Positions 5,196-6,274 of a stretch of 6,274 nt of DNA are shown here, in pieces (positions within the stretch are counted from its first letter, which is position 1; each line of letters opens with the position of its first letter). A model generated the notes under the pieces. It ran no database searches, was not told the DNA's origin, and was given only the letters and a program-made list of their open reading frames with translations. The translations under genes and the position numbers were made by a program. The stretch is taken from NCBI GenBank assembly GCA_002480165.1, contig DLBP01000092.1:1-6274 (forward strand), given 5' to 3'. The DNA is from Proteobacteria bacterium UBA7821. Its GTDB lineage: Bacteria; Pseudomonadota; Gammaproteobacteria; Comchoanobacterales; Comchoanobacteraceae.

Positions 5196-5215
5196 CACTA
5201 AAACAACATTTAGTG
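5196..5215 (-). other. Small hairpin after dotE
   Basis: CACTAAA (5196-5202) and TTTAGTG (5209-5215) form a 7-bp stem with a 6-base loop, eight bases beyond the dotE stop. On the minus strand only TTGTC follows, so it is a poor terminator. It could mildly reduce read-through or mark an mRNA processing point between dotE and the dotP array. Confidence 0.3.
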
Positions 5216-5223
5216 GTGTTTTG

Positions 5224-5802
5224 TTAATTTAGACCAATTGTAGCCAGTACGACATTGGTAGTTTCATCGATATTAATTGCTAATATTCCGACAATGATAA
5301 ACATGATACCTTTTGTATAAGTGCCACCTTGAGCAGATTGCTGACCTTGTGCGACACGATTGATCATAACAAAGCCCCTGATCAGCACAACTAAACCAAT
5401 GGTTTGGATTAAAATATACAGGTTAGTGTATATCTGTGTTAGTGCTCCACCTGTAGTTTGTGGGTCGTACTTAAGTATACTGTCAGTCTCAGCAAAGAGT
5501 GTTTCTGTGAATATATTGAGCATTGTTGGTGAAAAAATCAGTAAGACACCTAACAAGAACTGAATAATCGGGCCACTTGCATTACCTTCACCACCACCTT
5601 GAAATGCATTTTTTGCGGCCATTCGCCGCAGTTTTGACAGCGCAACAAAGCAGAACGTTATGCCAAGTATGTACATCAATGCAAACAGTAACTGATCAAA
5701 CTTCATCAAATTATCATTCAACGTCTGCAAAACAGTAATGACATTAGTAGTCTGCGCAGCGAGAGGCGATAGAAGTAACAGTAGTATTAAATGAATGGGC
5801 AT
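5224..5802 (-). CDS. icmC: IcmC/DotE, Dot/Icm inner-membrane protein
   Basis: 192 residues, close to the length of Legionella IcmC/DotE (about 194). A short signal-like hydrophobic N-terminus (1 to about 16, LSPLAA) is followed by four likely membrane helices at about 37-56, 78-95, 127-147 and 164-182. Between helices 1 and 2 lies the basic loop SKLRRMAAKN with a Gly-rich stretch (QGGGEGNASGP), and after helix 3 the segment IRGFVMINRVAQGQ, both as in the IcmC/DotV family. It ends with a GILAIN segment typical of the family's last helix. It starts ten bases after the dotF stop with only a weak GAGA as ribosome binding site, suggesting translational coupling to dotF. The order dotF-dotE-dotP matches Legionella and favours DotE over its paralogue DotV. 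It acts in the inner-membrane part of the type IVB secretion system. Confidence 0.84.
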   Translation of the reverse strand: MPIHLILLLLLSPLAAQTTNVITVLQTLNDNLMKFDQLLFALMYILGITFCFVALSKLRRMAAKNAFQGGGEGNASGPIIQFLLGVLLIFSPTMLNIFTETLFAETDSILKYDPQTTGGALTQIYTNLYILIQTIGLVVLIRGFVMINRVAQGQQSAQGGTYTKGIMFIIVGILAINIDETTNVVLATIGLN

Positions 5803-5812
5803 AGTGTCTCAG

Positions 5813-6274
5813 TTATGTTTCATCAGGTGAAAATTGAATGTTTCTACCAGATGAGGTGGTTACTATCCCCTCTGATGGATAGATACCAGTTACTGAACCA
5901 TAGTCGTCGAGTACATCATTTACCTTAACGGTTACAGTAATATTTGGTGACTTACTATTGACAAGAAAAGCCCTTCCCCATACAGCAGCCCTAAGATAGA
6001 ATAATTCCAACGGTTTCGCATCTGCTTTCACAGGTGGATTCTCTATCATGTAGACTTTCGTTTTTAGCTCTGTGATGTCAGCAGACAACTCAGAGACTTT
6101 ATTAGCTACTTGCTGCAGCTGATTATTGACATTAGAAATTGAGGCCGAGATTTTTCCTATGACATTTTCAGTGTCTTTCTTTTGCTTAGCGATTGAAGCA
6201 ATATTAGCTTGAATTGAATTAATCAACTCGCTATAAACCGTCGGCTGTTTCACGACCTGAACAGGCTCGACAGG
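5813..6274 (-). CDS. icmG: IcmG/DotF, C-terminal part (cut by window edge)
   Basis: In Legionella DotF is a bitopic inner-membrane protein of the Dot/Icm core complex (with DotC, DotD, DotG and DotH), with a large periplasmic part. Visible here are the last 153 residues. A Pro/Val-rich start (PVEPVQVVKQP) is followed by a heptad-like coiled coil (about visible residues 14-80, with INSIQANIASI, VNNQLQQVANKVSEL and TELKTKV). A compact beta-type C-terminal domain then begins near FYLRAAVWGRAFLV and ends with IVTTSSGRNIQFSPDE; this GRA...TSSGR-x-I-x-F pattern is typical for DotF. The frame stays open to the right edge, so the GTG at 6253 is not the true start; the cytoplasmic N-terminus and the membrane helix lie beyond the window. 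The gene directly precedes dotE. Confidence 0.82.
   Translation of the reverse strand, partial: PVEPVQVVKQPTVYSELINSIQANIASIAKQKKDTENVIGKISASISNVNNQLQQVANKVSELSADITELKTKVYMIENPPVKADAKPLELFYLRAAVWGRAFLVNSKSPNITVTVKVNDVLDDYGSVTGIYPSEGIVTTSSGRNIQFSPDET

Noticed and set aside
5360..5563. 67-codon plus-strand frame opposite dotE
   Set aside because: Antisense shadow of dotE, no start signals.
6251..6253. GTG at 6253 as the start of the dotF protein
   Set aside because: The frame stays open to the window edge, no ribosome binding site precedes it, and a DotF beginning there would lack its membrane helix.

Overview
The window looks like chromosomal DNA from an AT-rich gammaproteobacterium of the Legionellales type (relatives of Legionella and Coxiella). 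The main reason is a run of Dot/Icm (type IVB secretion) genes in the order known from Legionella: icmG/dotF, then icmC/dotE, then icmD/dotP. The window also holds two housekeeping genes, htpG (bacterial Hsp90) and rph (RNase PH). Every confidently called gene is on the minus strand, so transcription runs from high to low coordinates. The genus cannot be fixed from the sequence alone.

Layout in the direction of transcription. At the right edge lies the 3' part of dotF (5813-6274, cut by the window end). Ten bases later comes dotE (5224-5802), then three tandem icmD/dotP-like genes (4693-5142, 4133-4564, 3659-4090). A perfect 12-bp hairpin (3614-3641) follows, then about 480 bases with no convincing gene. 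Next are an unrecognised two-helix membrane protein (2697-3095), htpG (629-2560) with a good intrinsic terminator (575-612), a doubtful 71-codon membrane ORF (355-570), and the first 125 codons of rph (1-377, cut by the left edge).

The most notable feature is the triplication of icmD/dotP. All three proteins have a signal peptide, two membrane helices and an almost invariant basic loop (KFKQHKDNPTQ), while their N- and C-terminal tails differ. The two distal copies are clearly the closest pair, also at DNA level, and have their own sigma70-like promoter (TAGACA, 17 bp, TAGAAT) behind a hairpin that follows the first copy. The genes that follow icmD in Legionella (icmJ, icmB) are absent here, so this Dot/Icm segment ends with the icmD array.

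Functionally, dotF, dotE and the dotP copies would build inner-membrane and periplasm-spanning parts of one secretion machine. htpG and rph are general chaperone and tRNA-processing genes. They probably just flank the locus, although htpG has a sigma32-like promoter and an unusual acidic linker.
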